Assembly: GCA_958443615.1 (NCBI GenBank)
Contig: CAUCLI010000006.1
Location: 44,626 to 108,625 of the forward strand
DNA from: an uncultured Collinsella sp.
GTDB taxonomy: Bacteria; Actinomycetota; Coriobacteriia; Coriobacteriales; Coriobacteriaceae
DNA: 64,000 bases
Direction of reading: 5' to 3'
Under the pieces are notes generated by a model. That model had not been told where the DNA came from. It did no database searches and saw only the letters and a list, made by a program, of their open reading frames with translations. Both the position numbers and the translations under genes were made by a program. Below, piece after piece: positions 24,948 to 33,654 of this stretch (position 1 is the stretch's first letter; every line of letters begins with the position of its first letter).

Positions 24948-26804
24948 ATGATCGAGATTTGCGACCTGACCAAAACCAGGAGCGGGCGAACCGTCCTCGA
25001 CGGCCTCTCGCTCACCCTCCCCGACCAAGGGCTTGTATGCGTGATCGGACCGTCGGGATGCGGAAAGACGACGCTCGCCAACATCATCGCCGGAATCGAC
25101 CGCGACTTCTCCGGCTCCGTGCGCGTGATGGGGACCGATCTGTCCGGACTTTCCCCGAATGAACTCGACAGGTGGCGGGCGAGCGCCATCGGGTTCGTGT
25201 TCCAGGACTTCCAGCTCCTCGAGGGCCTTGACGCGCGGGATAACGTCCTGCTCGCGGCGAGCCTGCACGGTGCGCTCGAGACGGACGCCGCGAGCGGGCG
25301 GGCTGAGAAGCTGCTCGGAGACCTCGGCCTCGGCGGGATTTTGGGACGCCCCGTCGAGACGCTATCCGGCGGAGAGCAGCAACGCGTCTCCATCGCCCGC
25401 GCGCTCATGTGGGACGCCCCCGTCATCGTTGCCGACGAACCGACGGGCTCGCTCGATGCCGAGAACGCGCGGGGCGTCATGAGGGCGCTCGAGGACGTCG
25501 CGCGCGGACGTCTCGTACTCATGGTCACGCACGACCGAAGCCTGTTGCGCCAGGCCGACATCGTGGTGCGAATCGAGGACGGGCGCGCCGTGATCGAGCG
25601 TGATTCCACCCCCTCGGCAACGGGTATGCCCAGCTGCGGAATCGATCCCGTGACGGAAAGGCGAACCCGCGACGAAAACGCCATCGGCAGCATCGACCAA
25701 CGCAGAGGCGGGACACGCGCGCCCTGGAAGGGGCCCGGCGGAGCTCTCTCTTCGATAAGGCGTCGCATGGGGAGCAGCCTCTCGATCGCCGCGCTCTTCG
25801 CCCTCTGCGGCACGCTCATCTGCGCCGCCTTGGCGGCGGGGCAGGCCGTCGACCGCGCCATCGACGCGTTCGAGCAGGCGAACGTCGGCTTCTACTCCGG
25901 CTTTGTCGAGGACGCGGGCGACGGGCTCGCCGATAGGCTCAAAGGCGATCGGCGTATCACGGCGGCCTGGGAGCAGAGGACCATCGGCCCCATCGAGATC
26001 AAGATCGAGGACACGTCTGCGACGATTGAGCGAAAGGTTCCCCTTCCCCGCGCGACCGAGGCGCTCTCCTTCGGTGCCATGCCGCGCCGCGAAAAGCGGG
26101 AGATCGCGCTCTCGCCCAGCCTCGCGTGTAAGTTCACGGCAGATATCTCCTCATTGGTGGGGACGGAGGCCAGGGTGTCCGTCGGCAGCGAAGAGCTTGC
26201 GCTCACGGTGTCGGGCATCTACAACGCGGGATACGACGACGTGTTCCTGAGCTCGGATATCGAGGAACGACTCTGCGCCCAAGGCGAGGGAGATGCGACC
26301 GCGGTGTCTTTCGAGGTGCGGAATCTGTCGGACGTTCCGGACGTGCATCGCGAGCTCGCGGCAGATGGCGTCGATGTCGTCGACGCCTCCGAGACGGTAG
26401 GCGCGAGCCTGGAGTCCTTCGAGAAGCTCCGCATGACCTTCTCGGTCGTCTCGGGAGCGGTGGCCATCGCCTCGCTTGCCGGCGGCATCGCACTGACCGC
26501 GCGGGCGCAGGCGGCACGTGCCTCCGAGTTCGGCCTACGGCGCGCACTCGGCTTCACGCGCCGAGCGGTGCGCAGCCTCTGTCGGTGCGAATCCCTGCTC
26601 ACCGCCCTTGCCTCTTCGATCCTATGCGCCCTCGCCGTTGCCGCCCTTCCGCTCGCGCCGCTTCCCGGTGGCGGGCTTGCCCCGACGACGGGCCAAGCGT
26701 TGCTCGGCATCGCCTGCGCGATGTTCGGCACCCTGCTCGCATTCGAGCTTGCCACCGCAACAGCCATGCGCAAGCCGCTCGAGCGGATGCTCTCGTCTGA
26801 TTAG
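24948..26804 (+). CDS. ABC exporter, ATPase-permease fusion (MacB-like), second of two
   Basis: 618 residues. ATPase domain: Walker A GPSGCGKTT near 34, Q-loop FVFQDFQLLEG, signature LSGGEQQRVSIARALM near 141, Walker B VIVADEPTGSLD near 161. After a linker, TM1 near 280-300, an extracytoplasmic domain, and three C-terminal helices with FtsX-like SEFGLRRALGFTRRAVRSLC. It begins 3 nt after the first fusion. Both ATPase sites look intact. Last gene of the two-component/ABC locus. Confidence 0.9.
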   Translation: MIEICDLTKTRSGRTVLDGLSLTLPDQGLVCVIGPSGCGKTTLANIIAGIDRDFSGSVRVMGTDLSGLSPNELDRWRASAIGFVFQDFQLLEGLDARDNVLLAASLHGALETDAASGRAEKLLGDLGLGGILGRPVETLSGGEQQRVSIARALMWDAPVIVADEPTGSLDAENARGVMRALEDVARGRLVLMVTHDRSLLRQADIVVRIEDGRAVIERDSTPSATGMPSCGIDPVTERRTRDENAIGSIDQRRGGTRAPWKGPGGALSSIRRRMGSSLSIAALFALCGTLICAALAAGQAVDRAIDAFEQANVGFYSGFVEDAGDGLADRLKGDRRITAAWEQRTIGPIEIKIEDTSATIERKVPLPRATEALSFGAMPRREKREIALSPSLACKFTADISSLVGTEARVSVGSEELALTVSGIYNAGYDDVFLSSDIEERLCAQGEGDATAVSFEVRNLSDVPDVHRELAADGVDVVDASETVGASLESFEKLRMTFSVVSGAVAIASLAGGIALTARAQAARASEFGLRRALGFTRRAVRSLCRCESLLTALASSILCALAVAALPLAPLPGGGLAPTTGQALLGIACAMFGTLLAFELATATAMRKPLERMLSSD

Positions 26805-26934
26805 GGTGGAAGATCGCACAAACGATCGACCTTTTGCCTTGGCATGGGTCGGGCGTGACGGAAATCCCCACAACGCCCGGCCCGGCAAGACGCGATCGCG
26901 CCCCGGGTGGCCATTCCGCGACCGGTGTGTTTAG

Positions 26935-27122
26935 TCGATAGCTTTTGAGCGGAAGGGATGGTACCGTTTTTCAGTACCTTGAACCCTAGGCAGCGAGGCC
27001 GAGGCCCTTCTGTAGTTCATTGGGCTCATCCCGCCCAGCGAGCGCTTGATGCGCTTGGTATTGTAGCGCTCGATGTACTCGCCGATGCGGCCGCCGCAAT
27101 CTTCCGCCCCGCGCCGCGGCAC
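26935..27122 (-). pseudogene. IS3-family transposase remnant (OrfB C-terminus)
   Basis: The minus strand reads GEYIERYNTKRIKRSLGGMS-PMNYR, the C-terminal DDE-transposase tail of IS3/IS150-type elements. After NYR the expected ending is found in another frame (ELQKGLGLAA*), so a frameshift is present. Only about 60 residues remain. It abuts a truncated DUF4160 gene, so the insertion or a later deletion probably removed that gene's start. 26805-26934 shows no gene. Confidence 0.75.
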
Positions 27123-27211
27123 TCGTGAGGGAATGGATGTCTTTGCATGCGGAAGAGCTTTTGCGCATGTGGGAAACCCAGGAGTTTAACAAGATCGATT
27201 CCTTGGAGTAG
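27119..27211 (+). pseudogene. Truncated DUF4160 protein, C-terminus only
   Basis: The open frame ending TAG at 27209-27211 reads LVREWMSLHAEELLRMWETQ-EFNKIDSLE, which matches the C-terminal W-x-x-x-H-x-x-EL-x-x-x-W pattern of DUF4160 proteins. DUF4160 and DUF2442 genes are commonly neighbours, as here. The N-terminus is missing at the junction with the IS3 remnant. Confidence 0.5.
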
Positions 27212-27220
27212 GAGGCTGCG

Positions 27221-27667
27221 ATGTTTCACAAGGTGAAGGAGGTTTTTCCGTTGCCGGACATGAGGCTTTGCGTGCGCTTTGCGAACGGTTCTACGAAGCA
27301 GTACAACGTCGGCAGTCTGGTGGATCGCTTCCCCCAGTTTGAGGTGCTGAAAGATGGCCATCTATTTGAGGACGTCCAGGTTGATGCGGGCGGCTATGGT
27401 GTTGTCTGGAATGACGAACTTGACCTTTCATGCGATGAGCTTTGGGATCACGGCATTGAAGTTCAGACTCCTTTCGACGGTCTGATGTCCTTCTCGGATG
27501 CGAGCGAGCTTTGGGGCTTGAGCGAATCGGCTCTTCGAAAGGCGGTTGCATACGGCAAAATCGTCCCTGGTGTCGATGCCCGTAAATTCGGCAAGCAGTG
27601 GGTCGTGACGCGAGATGCCATGTATCGCGAGTATGGCGACCCTGAAAGGACACAGCCCGCTGCATAG
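27221..27667 (+). CDS. DUF2442 protein with a C-terminal helix-turn-helix
   Basis: 148 residues. Residues 1-78 are a DUF2442 domain (FPLPDMRLCVRFANGSTKQY, then YGVVWNDELDLSCDELWDHG). Residues 88-140 read as an excisionase/MerR-like HTH (SFSDASELWGLSESALRKAV, GKIVPGVDARKFGKQWVVTR). TAGGAGG precedes the ATG by 6 nt. It follows a truncated DUF4160 gene; such pairs are often considered toxin-antitoxin-like or mobile-element cargo, which is unproven. Confidence 0.75.
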   Translation: MFHKVKEVFPLPDMRLCVRFANGSTKQYNVGSLVDRFPQFEVLKDGHLFEDVQVDAGGYGVVWNDELDLSCDELWDHGIEVQTPFDGLMSFSDASELWGLSESALRKAVAYGKIVPGVDARKFGKQWVVTRDAMYREYGDPERTQPAA

Positions 27668-27709
27668 CGAGTACTCCACTTACCTGGGTATTTTGGTGGG
27701 ATGCTGATG

Positions 27710-28633
27710 CTACCGCTGCATCCGCGCATAGAGTGCGAATGCGCCGAGCCCGATGGTTCCTGCGAGGACGACCGCCGGTAGGGCGAGCGCGGATGGCGCG
27801 GCCATGCTGCTTATGTGCATCCAGAGCCCGGCGTGAATCGGCAATATCATCGCTGGGAACGAGAGTTGCGCCACGCAGGCGGCGATGAAGCCGACCGCCA
27901 TGATTCCGAACGCCGCAGCGCGGTTGGGGATGAGGCGGTACAGCGCGAGCGCGCAGGCGATGAATGATTCGTTGACGGCCAAGGCGAGCGCAAGCCGGGG
28001 TGCGAGCGACGCGAGGACTGTCCCGAGGAGGTCCGCTTGCCCAGCCTGCAGGCTCAGCGCGATTGCAATCGCGACGACGGTGGCGGCGTAGAGGGCTTGT
28101 ACGGGAAATGATGCGGTGAGAAGGTCGCCAACTGCCAGTCGCCAAGGCGATGTGCCGCGCGCCCGCGAGACCGCTCGGGCGTCTGTCGCATAGAGGGCCC
28201 CGCAAAGGCGTCCGCATACCGCCAGCGTGGTGAACGGCAGGAAAACCGTTGCGGCAAGCGCCGAGCACCTAAGCGCCTCGATAGCCGTTGCCTCGGTATT
28301 TATGGCCCAATATGCAGGGTCGGGCGCAAAGCCGATGCCCGAATCCTCGGTGAGGGCGAACATCCACGAGCCGCTACCAGCGAACAGATAGACGAGGCAT
28401 GCAATCGCAGCTCCGGCAAGTGCCAGAAGTCCAAGATGGGCTCGCATGCCCACAAGGATCGACGCCGCCGCAACGCGGAAGCGCTGGGCAGGGACACGCC
28501 GCGGACCGGTGGGTTTGGGGGCCGAACCGCCCTGCGGGCCGGCGGCTTTGGCGAGCGCGTTGCGATCGGGAGAGACGCCACGATTGAGGGGCGCGAGGTT
28601 CCGTGCGGACGGGCACTGCTTCTCGTAATTCAT
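27710..28633 (-). CDS. ABC-2 type permease-like membrane protein
   Basis: 307 residues from ATG 28633, which overlaps the upstream stop as ATGA and has AGGAGG at a good distance; an ATG two codons earlier is too close. A hydrophilic N-terminus of about 55 residues is followed by six helices near 60-80, 110-135, 160-180, 190-215, 225-250 and 270-295. It is third in an ATPase/permease/permease operon and probably forms a heterodimeric channel with the 28630 product. Substrate unknown. Confidence 0.75.
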   Translation of the reverse strand: MNYEKQCPSARNLAPLNRGVSPDRNALAKAAGPQGGSAPKPTGPRRVPAQRFRVAAASILVGMRAHLGLLALAGAAIACLVYLFAGSGSWMFALTEDSGIGFAPDPAYWAINTEATAIEALRCSALAATVFLPFTTLAVCGRLCGALYATDARAVSRARGTSPWRLAVGDLLTASFPVQALYAATVVAIAIALSLQAGQADLLGTVLASLAPRLALALAVNESFIACALALYRLIPNRAAAFGIMAVGFIAACVAQLSFPAMILPIHAGLWMHISSMAAPSALALPAVVLAGTIGLGAFALYARMQR

Positions 28634-29523
28634 CGACATGCCTCCTGACAACTGCAAATCGCATACGTAAGTACCGAGGCGATGATGCTCGTGCTCGCGC
28701 CTACCGCCGCGCCCGCCGCAAGCGAAGCCTCGGATATGTTGAGCGAGCACGTGTGCATGAGCCAGACAGTGGGGTTCATCCAAGCGACCATCGGCGCGTT
28801 TCCCGCGACGTACGCCCTTGGGTATGCAAGCAGCGGGCCGATGCTGAGCAACAGGGACAGGAAGAGTGTGAGAAGGGGCATTCTGCAAACGGCCGAAATG
28901 AGGGCGGACATCGTGTGGATTGCGCATAGGAGCAGGCAGTTCGTCAGTATGATTGCGAGCGCCGTGCCCCATGCGGTGCCGGTGAGCGGCATTCCGCACG
29001 GCAAGGTTTTGAGAATAAAAGCGCCTGTGCATGACAGAAAATATGCAAGCGAGAGCACAATCGTCTGCGGCATCACTCGTGCGAGGACGGCCGCACCTCC
29101 CGGCACACCTTTCGCCTGGGAGAGTTGGGCCGTCGTCTCGGCGGTGCCGACCCCGACAGCGGTGACGCCCGCGATTGCCGCGGCTGGAATCCACGCGATC
29201 GTGTAGACGAGCGACGCGCGGAGGACGGATTCCGCCACGCGACCAGGGACGATGACATCGCCGACGAATCCGATCGTGCCCCCAACGGCCGCATTCGGGT
29301 CTCCCGCCACCATGAAGAGGGGCCCGTTGTCGGGGTTCAAGATGGTTGCGATGCAAGTAATCAGGCAGAGAGCGGCGAGAGGGGCCAGCCGCTCGATGCG
29401 GTAGGCGAGGAAGAACCCGCCGGTAAGAGATCGCTTAACCGCCGACAGATCTTCCGTGCGCTTCTTCGTCTGACATCCCAGGCGCCGCTTGCGGCGATGC
29501 GTGCATGGGGCGTTACCGGACAT
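28630..29523 (-). CDS. ABC-2 type permease-like membrane protein
   Basis: 297 residues. The ATG at 29523 has GGGAG about 9 nt upstream; another ATG at 29532 is too close to it. A basic Cys-containing N-terminus (MSGNAPCTHRRKRRLGCQTK) precedes six helices with a 50-residue outer loop after TM1. It overlaps the ATPase gene by 11 nt and the next permease by 4 nt, a tight three-gene export operon on the minus strand. Confidence 0.75.
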   Translation of the reverse strand: MSGNAPCTHRRKRRLGCQTKKRTEDLSAVKRSLTGGFFLAYRIERLAPLAALCLITCIATILNPDNGPLFMVAGDPNAAVGGTIGFVGDVIVPGRVAESVLRASLVYTIAWIPAAAIAGVTAVGVGTAETTAQLSQAKGVPGGAAVLARVMPQTIVLSLAYFLSCTGAFILKTLPCGMPLTGTAWGTALAIILTNCLLLCAIHTMSALISAVCRMPLLTLFLSLLLSIGPLLAYPRAYVAGNAPMVAWMNPTVWLMHTCSLNISEASLAAGAAVGASTSIIASVLTYAICSCQEACR

Positions 29524-30325
29524 CGCGATCATCTCCCGATGTCGAGATGGGTTTCGAGGGGCGTCTGAGGTGCTGCGGGGCCGCCTCGCCGCGGCACGGC
29601 CCGTTATGATGGCTCTTCATGATGCGCGCATAGAGCTTCTCCAGATCGCCGCCGCTCAACCTTTCGACATCGCCTGCGGTCAGCTCCGCCATGAGCTTGC
29701 CACCGCTTAGGATGACGTAATCGGTCGCCGTCTGATGAAGCTCGGCGAGGTTGTGGCTCGATATAAGCACCGTGGCACCGCGCTCGCGGTTGAGCCGCAT
29801 GATGAGCTCGCGGATTTCGATTGTGCCAAGCGGATCGAGCCCGTTGGTGGGCTCGTCGAGCACGAGCATGCGCGGCTGCCCCAAAAGCGCGATGCCCAGA
29901 TCGAGGCGCTTGCGCATGCCCAGGGAGAAGCTGCGCACCCGCTTGTTACCTGCATCCTCAAGCCCGACCATATCGAGGATGCGCGGAATCTGGCGCTGGT
30001 CCAGCCCCCATTCGAGACAGCGCGCCTTGAGGTTGTCGGCAGCGCTGAGCAGCGGATAGCTCGCGCTCGAATCCGGGACGTAGCCGATGTTCGACCGAGC
30101 GTTCCGCAGGCCTGCTGACCCCCGTTGTCCCATGAGTTCCACGGTGCCATCCGTCGGCTTGCTCAGGCCCATGACGATACGAATGAGCGTCGATTTCCCC
30201 GCGCCGTTCTCACCGATGAGGCCATAGATGCGCTCTTCTTCGAGCGAGAGGTCGATGGGCCCCAAAACGGTGTTCGAACGGTAGCGTTTAGTGATGCCAG
30301 CAAGGCGCAGCGCCGCGTGCGACAT
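29513..30325 (-). CDS. ABC transporter ATP-binding protein
   Basis: 270 residues from ATG 30325, after TTGGAGGCACCC. Walker A GENGAGKST near 35, a degenerate signature SLGMRKRLDLGIALLG, Walker B MLVLDEPTNGLDP, H-loop SSHNLAEL. This is the bacitracin/lantibiotic-immunity class (BcrA-like). It is first gene of an operon with two permease-like proteins. No regulator is directly attached; the promoter region 30326-30493 shows no clear boxes. Confidence 0.9.
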   Translation of the reverse strand: MSHAALRLAGITKRYRSNTVLGPIDLSLEEERIYGLIGENGAGKSTLIRIVMGLSKPTDGTVELMGQRGSAGLRNARSNIGYVPDSSASYPLLSAADNLKARCLEWGLDQRQIPRILDMVGLEDAGNKRVRSFSLGMRKRLDLGIALLGQPRMLVLDEPTNGLDPLGTIEIRELIMRLNRERGATVLISSHNLAELHQTATDYVILSGGKLMAELTAGDVERLSGGDLEKLYARIMKSHHNGPCRGEAAPQHLRRPSKPISTSGDDRDVR

Positions 30326-30493
30326 GGGTGCCTCCAATTGGATGCGTTTTGATTGGGTTGTATCGGGTTGGCGATTGTCGAGTATCTGATAGGGATGGGT
30401 TAAGTAGGATGTTTGGCCCTGGCTCAGCCCCCGGTCGGCATCACGAGCGTCACAATTGCGCTCAAAATCGCCTCATCTGGGCGCCACCCCCGC

Positions 30494-30528
30494 CACCTCA
30501 ATTTAGGGACAGTCCCTAAATTGAGGTG
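30494..30528. repeat. Perfect 35-bp palindrome (REP-like)
   Basis: Arms cacctcaatttagggac (30494-30510) and its exact reverse complement (30512-30528) are separated by one base. Related palindromes lie at 47812-47844 and, more degenerate, 48040-48070. It lies between converging or co-oriented gene ends and could act as a terminator for 30540, but there is no U-tract. Confidence 0.7.
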
Positions 30529-30539
30529 AAGGGTGATGC

Positions 30540-31502
30540 CTATTTCGAGGTGAAGTTGATCTGGATATCGCCGAGGTCGCTGTTGACGTCGATGGTGCGC
30601 GCTGCGTTGCCTTGGCCGCCGCGCGGGGCGTCGATGTCGCCGAGGTTGCTGCGCGCGTCGATGTGATAGTCGCCCTCTTCACCGAGGTAGGACAGGTAGA
30701 TGTCCCCGTTCGTGTTCTCGATGCTGCTTTCGACGATATCGAGTCGCTGTGCCGAGATGCCCCCGTTCACGGATTCACACAGCAGGTCATCCTGCAGCGC
30801 CATGTCCACCAACATGATGTCACCGTTTTCGTTTACGACCTGGGCCTTGCGCGCCGTGGTACCTCCCAGCGAGATGTCGCCGTTGAAGTTAGTCGCGAGG
30901 ATTGCCTCGGCCTCGACGCCGGAGAGCAGGGTGTCGCCGTTCTCGTTGATCGCGTCGAGCTTGGTGGCGGAGACGTTCTTCGCAACGAGGCTCCCGTTAC
31001 TGGTGGAGGCGTACAGGCCGGCAAGCCCGTGCATGTCAACCGTGACGACGTCGCCCGAATCGGAGTGCACCTCGATTTCACCGGTGAACGACGCGGGTAC
31101 GCGAACCACGGTCGCGGTGTCGTCGACCCCGCCCGCCTCGGCAGGGGAGAGGTCGATCATGACGCCCTCCATGGGCTGCGAGTCGACGTCGACCTTGAGC
31201 ACGCCGTCCGTGTCTTCGACGGAGACACTTTGACAGTTTCCCGTCCAATACTCGAGTTCGATGGCATCGCCGTCGGCGGGTTCGAGGCTGACGTTCTCGA
31301 ATTCTGACGTGATGACGATGCGCCCGTGCGGTGAGATGGCTTCATCCTCGAGCGCGCATACCGTTTGATGCCAATCGTAGTTCACGGTGGATAGACGTGC
31401 CGTATCGAATCCGGCCGCCGCCCAAGCGCCGCACGAGAGCACGGTTCCGGTCCCGATGAGCGTCGCGGCGGTGATGAGGATGATCTTGGGCGCCTTACGC
31501 AT
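30540..31502 (-). CDS. DUF4097 (putative adhesin-like) extracytoplasmic protein
   Basis: 320 residues from ATG 31502, which follows AAGGAGGCACC. An N-terminal membrane anchor/signal at about 5-28 is followed by a repetitive beta-helix-like domain with recurring N-G-D-I turns (NENGDTLLSG, NFNGDISLGG, NENGDIMLVD, NTNGDIYLSY, SNLGDI), the mark of DUF4097. Last gene of a PadR/DUF1700/DUF4097 operon, an arrangement seen widely in Firmicutes and Actinobacteria and linked to envelope stress; the molecular function is unknown. Confidence 0.85.
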   Translation of the reverse strand: MRKAPKIILITAATLIGTGTVLSCGAWAAAGFDTARLSTVNYDWHQTVCALEDEAISPHGRIVITSEFENVSLEPADGDAIELEYWTGNCQSVSVEDTDGVLKVDVDSQPMEGVMIDLSPAEAGGVDDTATVVRVPASFTGEIEVHSDSGDVVTVDMHGLAGLYASTSNGSLVAKNVSATKLDAINENGDTLLSGVEAEAILATNFNGDISLGGTTARKAQVVNENGDIMLVDMALQDDLLCESVNGGISAQRLDIVESSIENTNGDIYLSYLGEEGDYHIDARSNLGDIDAPRGGQGNAARTIDVNSDLGDIQINFTSK

Positions 31503-32205
31503 TGTGGGTGCCTCCTTCCGGGAGGGTGTCGTGGCCGGATCGGGTGCTCTCGGCGGCCGAGGGTACGCTCGGGGTGCCGTGGTTCTTCGCGCGATTGGGC
31601 GTGTCGCCGTCATCTGTGCCGCTCACGCGCACGAAAAGGCTCGCGACCCAGCGTGCAAAAGCTCGCGTTGCCTGGAAGAGCAGCTTGCTCGCCCAGAACA
31701 CGGCGAAGGAGGCGATGAGCCCGAAGCCGCTCGACACGAGTGAGAGGCCGAGGACGAAGACGCCGGGCAGCGGCATCCCGCCGCCCAGGGTTGAGGTGAG
31801 CGAGGCGATTCCCGCGAAGGGCATGAGCACGAGGACCGCGTCGACGGCCCACAGCGCGGCGATGACCGCCCAAATCGCGACGTACACGGCGAGTGCCGCA
31901 GCGGCCAGCGCTAGCGCGACGGGAACCCAGATGGGGGAGAACACGGCGAGCAGCACAATGTTCAAGGTGCGGCTGCCGGTGTTGGCCCGTGCGATGGCGC
32001 GCGGGATGGGCGGGGTCTCGGCGGTGATCTGCGCCGCGATTTCATCGAGCGAACCCAAGCCCGCCACCGCCTCGGCCTCGGAAAGGCCATCTTCCATGCG
32101 ATCGCTGATGGCCTCGTCGTAGAACGCAAGCGCCTGCTCGACTTCGGCGTGCGGCAGCTTGCCCAGCGCCCGTTCGAGTTCGGATAGGAATTCCTGCTTG
32201 GTCAT
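31495..32205 (-). CDS. DUF1700 (HAAS-type) membrane protein
   Basis: 236 residues. The N-terminal ~55 residues carry the DUF1700/HAAS signature (MTKQEFLSELERALGKLPHA, then YDEAISDRMEDGLSEAEAVA). Membrane helices lie near 82-103, 105-125, 128-145 and 150-172, followed by a disordered Ser/Thr-rich tail. It overlaps PadR by 4 nt and DUF4097 by 8 nt. HAAS-domain proteins commonly interact with PadR-type regulators, so it may relay an envelope signal (inference). Confidence 0.85.
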   Translation of the reverse strand: MTKQEFLSELERALGKLPHAEVEQALAFYDEAISDRMEDGLSEAEAVAGLGSLDEIAAQITAETPPIPRAIARANTGSRTLNIVLLAVFSPIWVPVALALAAAALAVYVAIWAVIAALWAVDAVLVLMPFAGIASLTSTLGGGMPLPGVFVLGLSLVSSGFGLIASFAVFWASKLLFQATRAFARWVASLFVRVSGTDDGDTPNRAKNHGTPSVPSAAESTRSGHDTLPEGGTHNA

Positions 32206-32516
32206 CGTTGTGCACCTCGCTTTGCAAAGTCATAGATCGACATGATGTCCGCCTGCTCGGATAGGAACTCGGCGATGCGCTCCTCGCCGGTCGGCGTGAG
32301 TCGGTAGTACTTTCGCAGTCGCCCGTTGTGCTCCACGGAGTAGGCGGTCAGGCACTCGGCCTTCTCGAGGCGCTTGAGCAGCGGGTAGAGCGTCGACTCG
32401 GTGAGGCCCAGGATGTCGGGCACGTCCTTCACGATCTGATAGCCGTAGGAGTCCCGTCCCTGGAGCGACGCGAGTACGCATATCTCGAGGAAGCCGCGTT
32501 TCATCTGAGCATCCAT
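32202..32516 (-). CDS. PadR-family transcriptional regulator
   Basis: 104 residues, the short PadR-s2 class. MKRGFLEICVLASLQGRDSY, GYQIVKDVPDILGLTESTLY, PLLKRLEKAECLTAYSVEHN and KYYRLTPTGEERI give the winged helix and C-terminal dimerisation helix. First gene of the operon; it overlaps the DUF1700 gene by 4 nt. A perfect dyad 19 nt upstream of the start is its likely autoregulatory operator. Confidence 0.92.
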   Translation of the reverse strand: MDAQMKRGFLEICVLASLQGRDSYGYQIVKDVPDILGLTESTLYPLLKRLEKAECLTAYSVEHNGRLRKYYRLTPTGEERIAEFLSEQADIMSIYDFAKRGAQR

Positions 32517-32534
32517 GATACCTCCCTTCGACAG

Positions 32535-32555
32535 ATACTATATGGCGCATAGTAT
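32535..32555. promoter_or_regulatory. PadR operator
   Basis: ATACTAT (32535-32541) and ATAGTAT (32549-32555) form a perfect inverted repeat with a 7-bp spacer, immediately upstream of padR. ATAC/GTAT dyads are known PadR targets. Confidence 0.7.
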
Positions 32556-32603
32556 AAGGCGTCAACTACCTAATGGTTGAATCGAGCGCAATTTTATGCG
32601 GAA

Positions 32604-32635
32604 GGCAATGCCCGCGCTTGTGCGCGGGCATTGCC
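32604..32635. terminator. Hairpin downstream of the XRE/LURP-like gene
   Basis: A perfect 14-bp stem ggcaatgcccgcgc (32604-32617) with its complement (32622-32635) around TTGT. The U-tract is weak on either strand, so termination is likely but not certain. Confidence 0.5.
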
Positions 32636-32720
32636 AGGAGAAGATGATCAAGCTGGTTTGAAATGGAAGCATGGCCGGGAAATGTGCCGCAATTCACAAA
32701 GCCCCCGGTCATCCAAAGGT

Positions 32721-33551
32721 TCAGATAGAAGCTTTGCCCGCACCGCGCACCCATACGCGGTCGTAGTCGCGGAGCATCAAGATTGCGAACGTCAGGCCGA
32801 GTGCGAGGGAAGCCGAAGCATCGTCCACGATTTCGATGCCATATGCGGTCCGGTTGAGTGCCCGACGTGCGTTGATGTGGGCGATTGCGCTGTTGTTGCG
32901 CACTATCGAGAATTCGTCCCCCATGAGGTTGCCTTCCACGCCGACTCCGCCGCCGTCGAACCGTATGATGTCTTTGTAGCCGTTGTCGATGCGTGTCTCG
33001 CGGCGGAGCTGGATTCGGTCGAATCCCTCCATGCGTACTTGGAAGACGGGGTGCTGGAGAGCGTGTCTGCGCGTGATAGACCCAACTTTGCACCCATGTT
33101 CATCCAAGATGTGGTAAAGGCTTCTGCTGAATAGCGTCGCGATGCGCACCAGGCGATACGCAAGCCCATGCGAATCGGTGACATCGGCGTCCTCGAATTT
33201 GCCGTGTGCGGGCCCGCCCGTCGAGCGAAGTCCGAAGAGGCCCAGTGTGGTTGTATGGTTCCAGTCGGCGGCTTGTCGATTTCCAGGGTTAAACGTCTCT
33301 CCTGCAATGAGGAGGTGATTCTTGTCGCGTTCGAGCGCCTGGGCCATCACCTGCTCGTCGCCCTTCACCATCTCGTCGAGGGAGAGCCCGAAGAGTGCGC
33401 TCATCAGCACGAGGCTTTGGATGTCAGGTGTGGTATCGCCCCGTTCCCAGTTGCTTACGGTGTTTCTTGACACCCAGATGGCGTCGGCGAGATCGGCTTG
33501 CGACATCCCGAGCTGCTTGCGGCATAGTTTGATCTGTTCCGAGAGAATCAT
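32721..33551 (-). CDS. XRE regulator fused to a LURP-one/Tubby-like domain
   Basis: 276 residues. Residues 5-65 are a Cro/C1 HTH (LGMSQADLADAIWVSRNTVS). From about 130 the pattern changes to alternating strands, YHILDEHGCKVGSITRR, PVFQVRMEGFDRIQL, YGIEIVDDASASLALGLTFA, the layout of LURP-one-related/scramblase-like beta-barrels with their C-terminal hydrophobic helix. The fold assignment is by eye and tentative. It could let the regulator sense a membrane or lipid ligand. Single gene on the minus strand. Confidence 0.75.
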   Translation of the reverse strand: MILSEQIKLCRKQLGMSQADLADAIWVSRNTVSNWERGDTTPDIQSLVLMSALFGLSLDEMVKGDEQVMAQALERDKNHLLIAGETFNPGNRQAADWNHTTTLGLFGLRSTGGPAHGKFEDADVTDSHGLAYRLVRIATLFSRSLYHILDEHGCKVGSITRRHALQHPVFQVRMEGFDRIQLRRETRIDNGYKDIIRFDGGGVGVEGNLMGDEFSIVRNNSAIAHINARRALNRTAYGIEIVDDASASLALGLTFAILMLRDYDRVWVRGAGKASI

Positions 33552-33654
33552 CTACGCTCCCTTCGTCGGATTCGAACATGTTTGCCCTTTTCCAAGTTCA
33601 CCTTACCGCCGTAAGATGGTTCGAGCTGCCAAATCTCTTGTGCATTGCCTTTAG

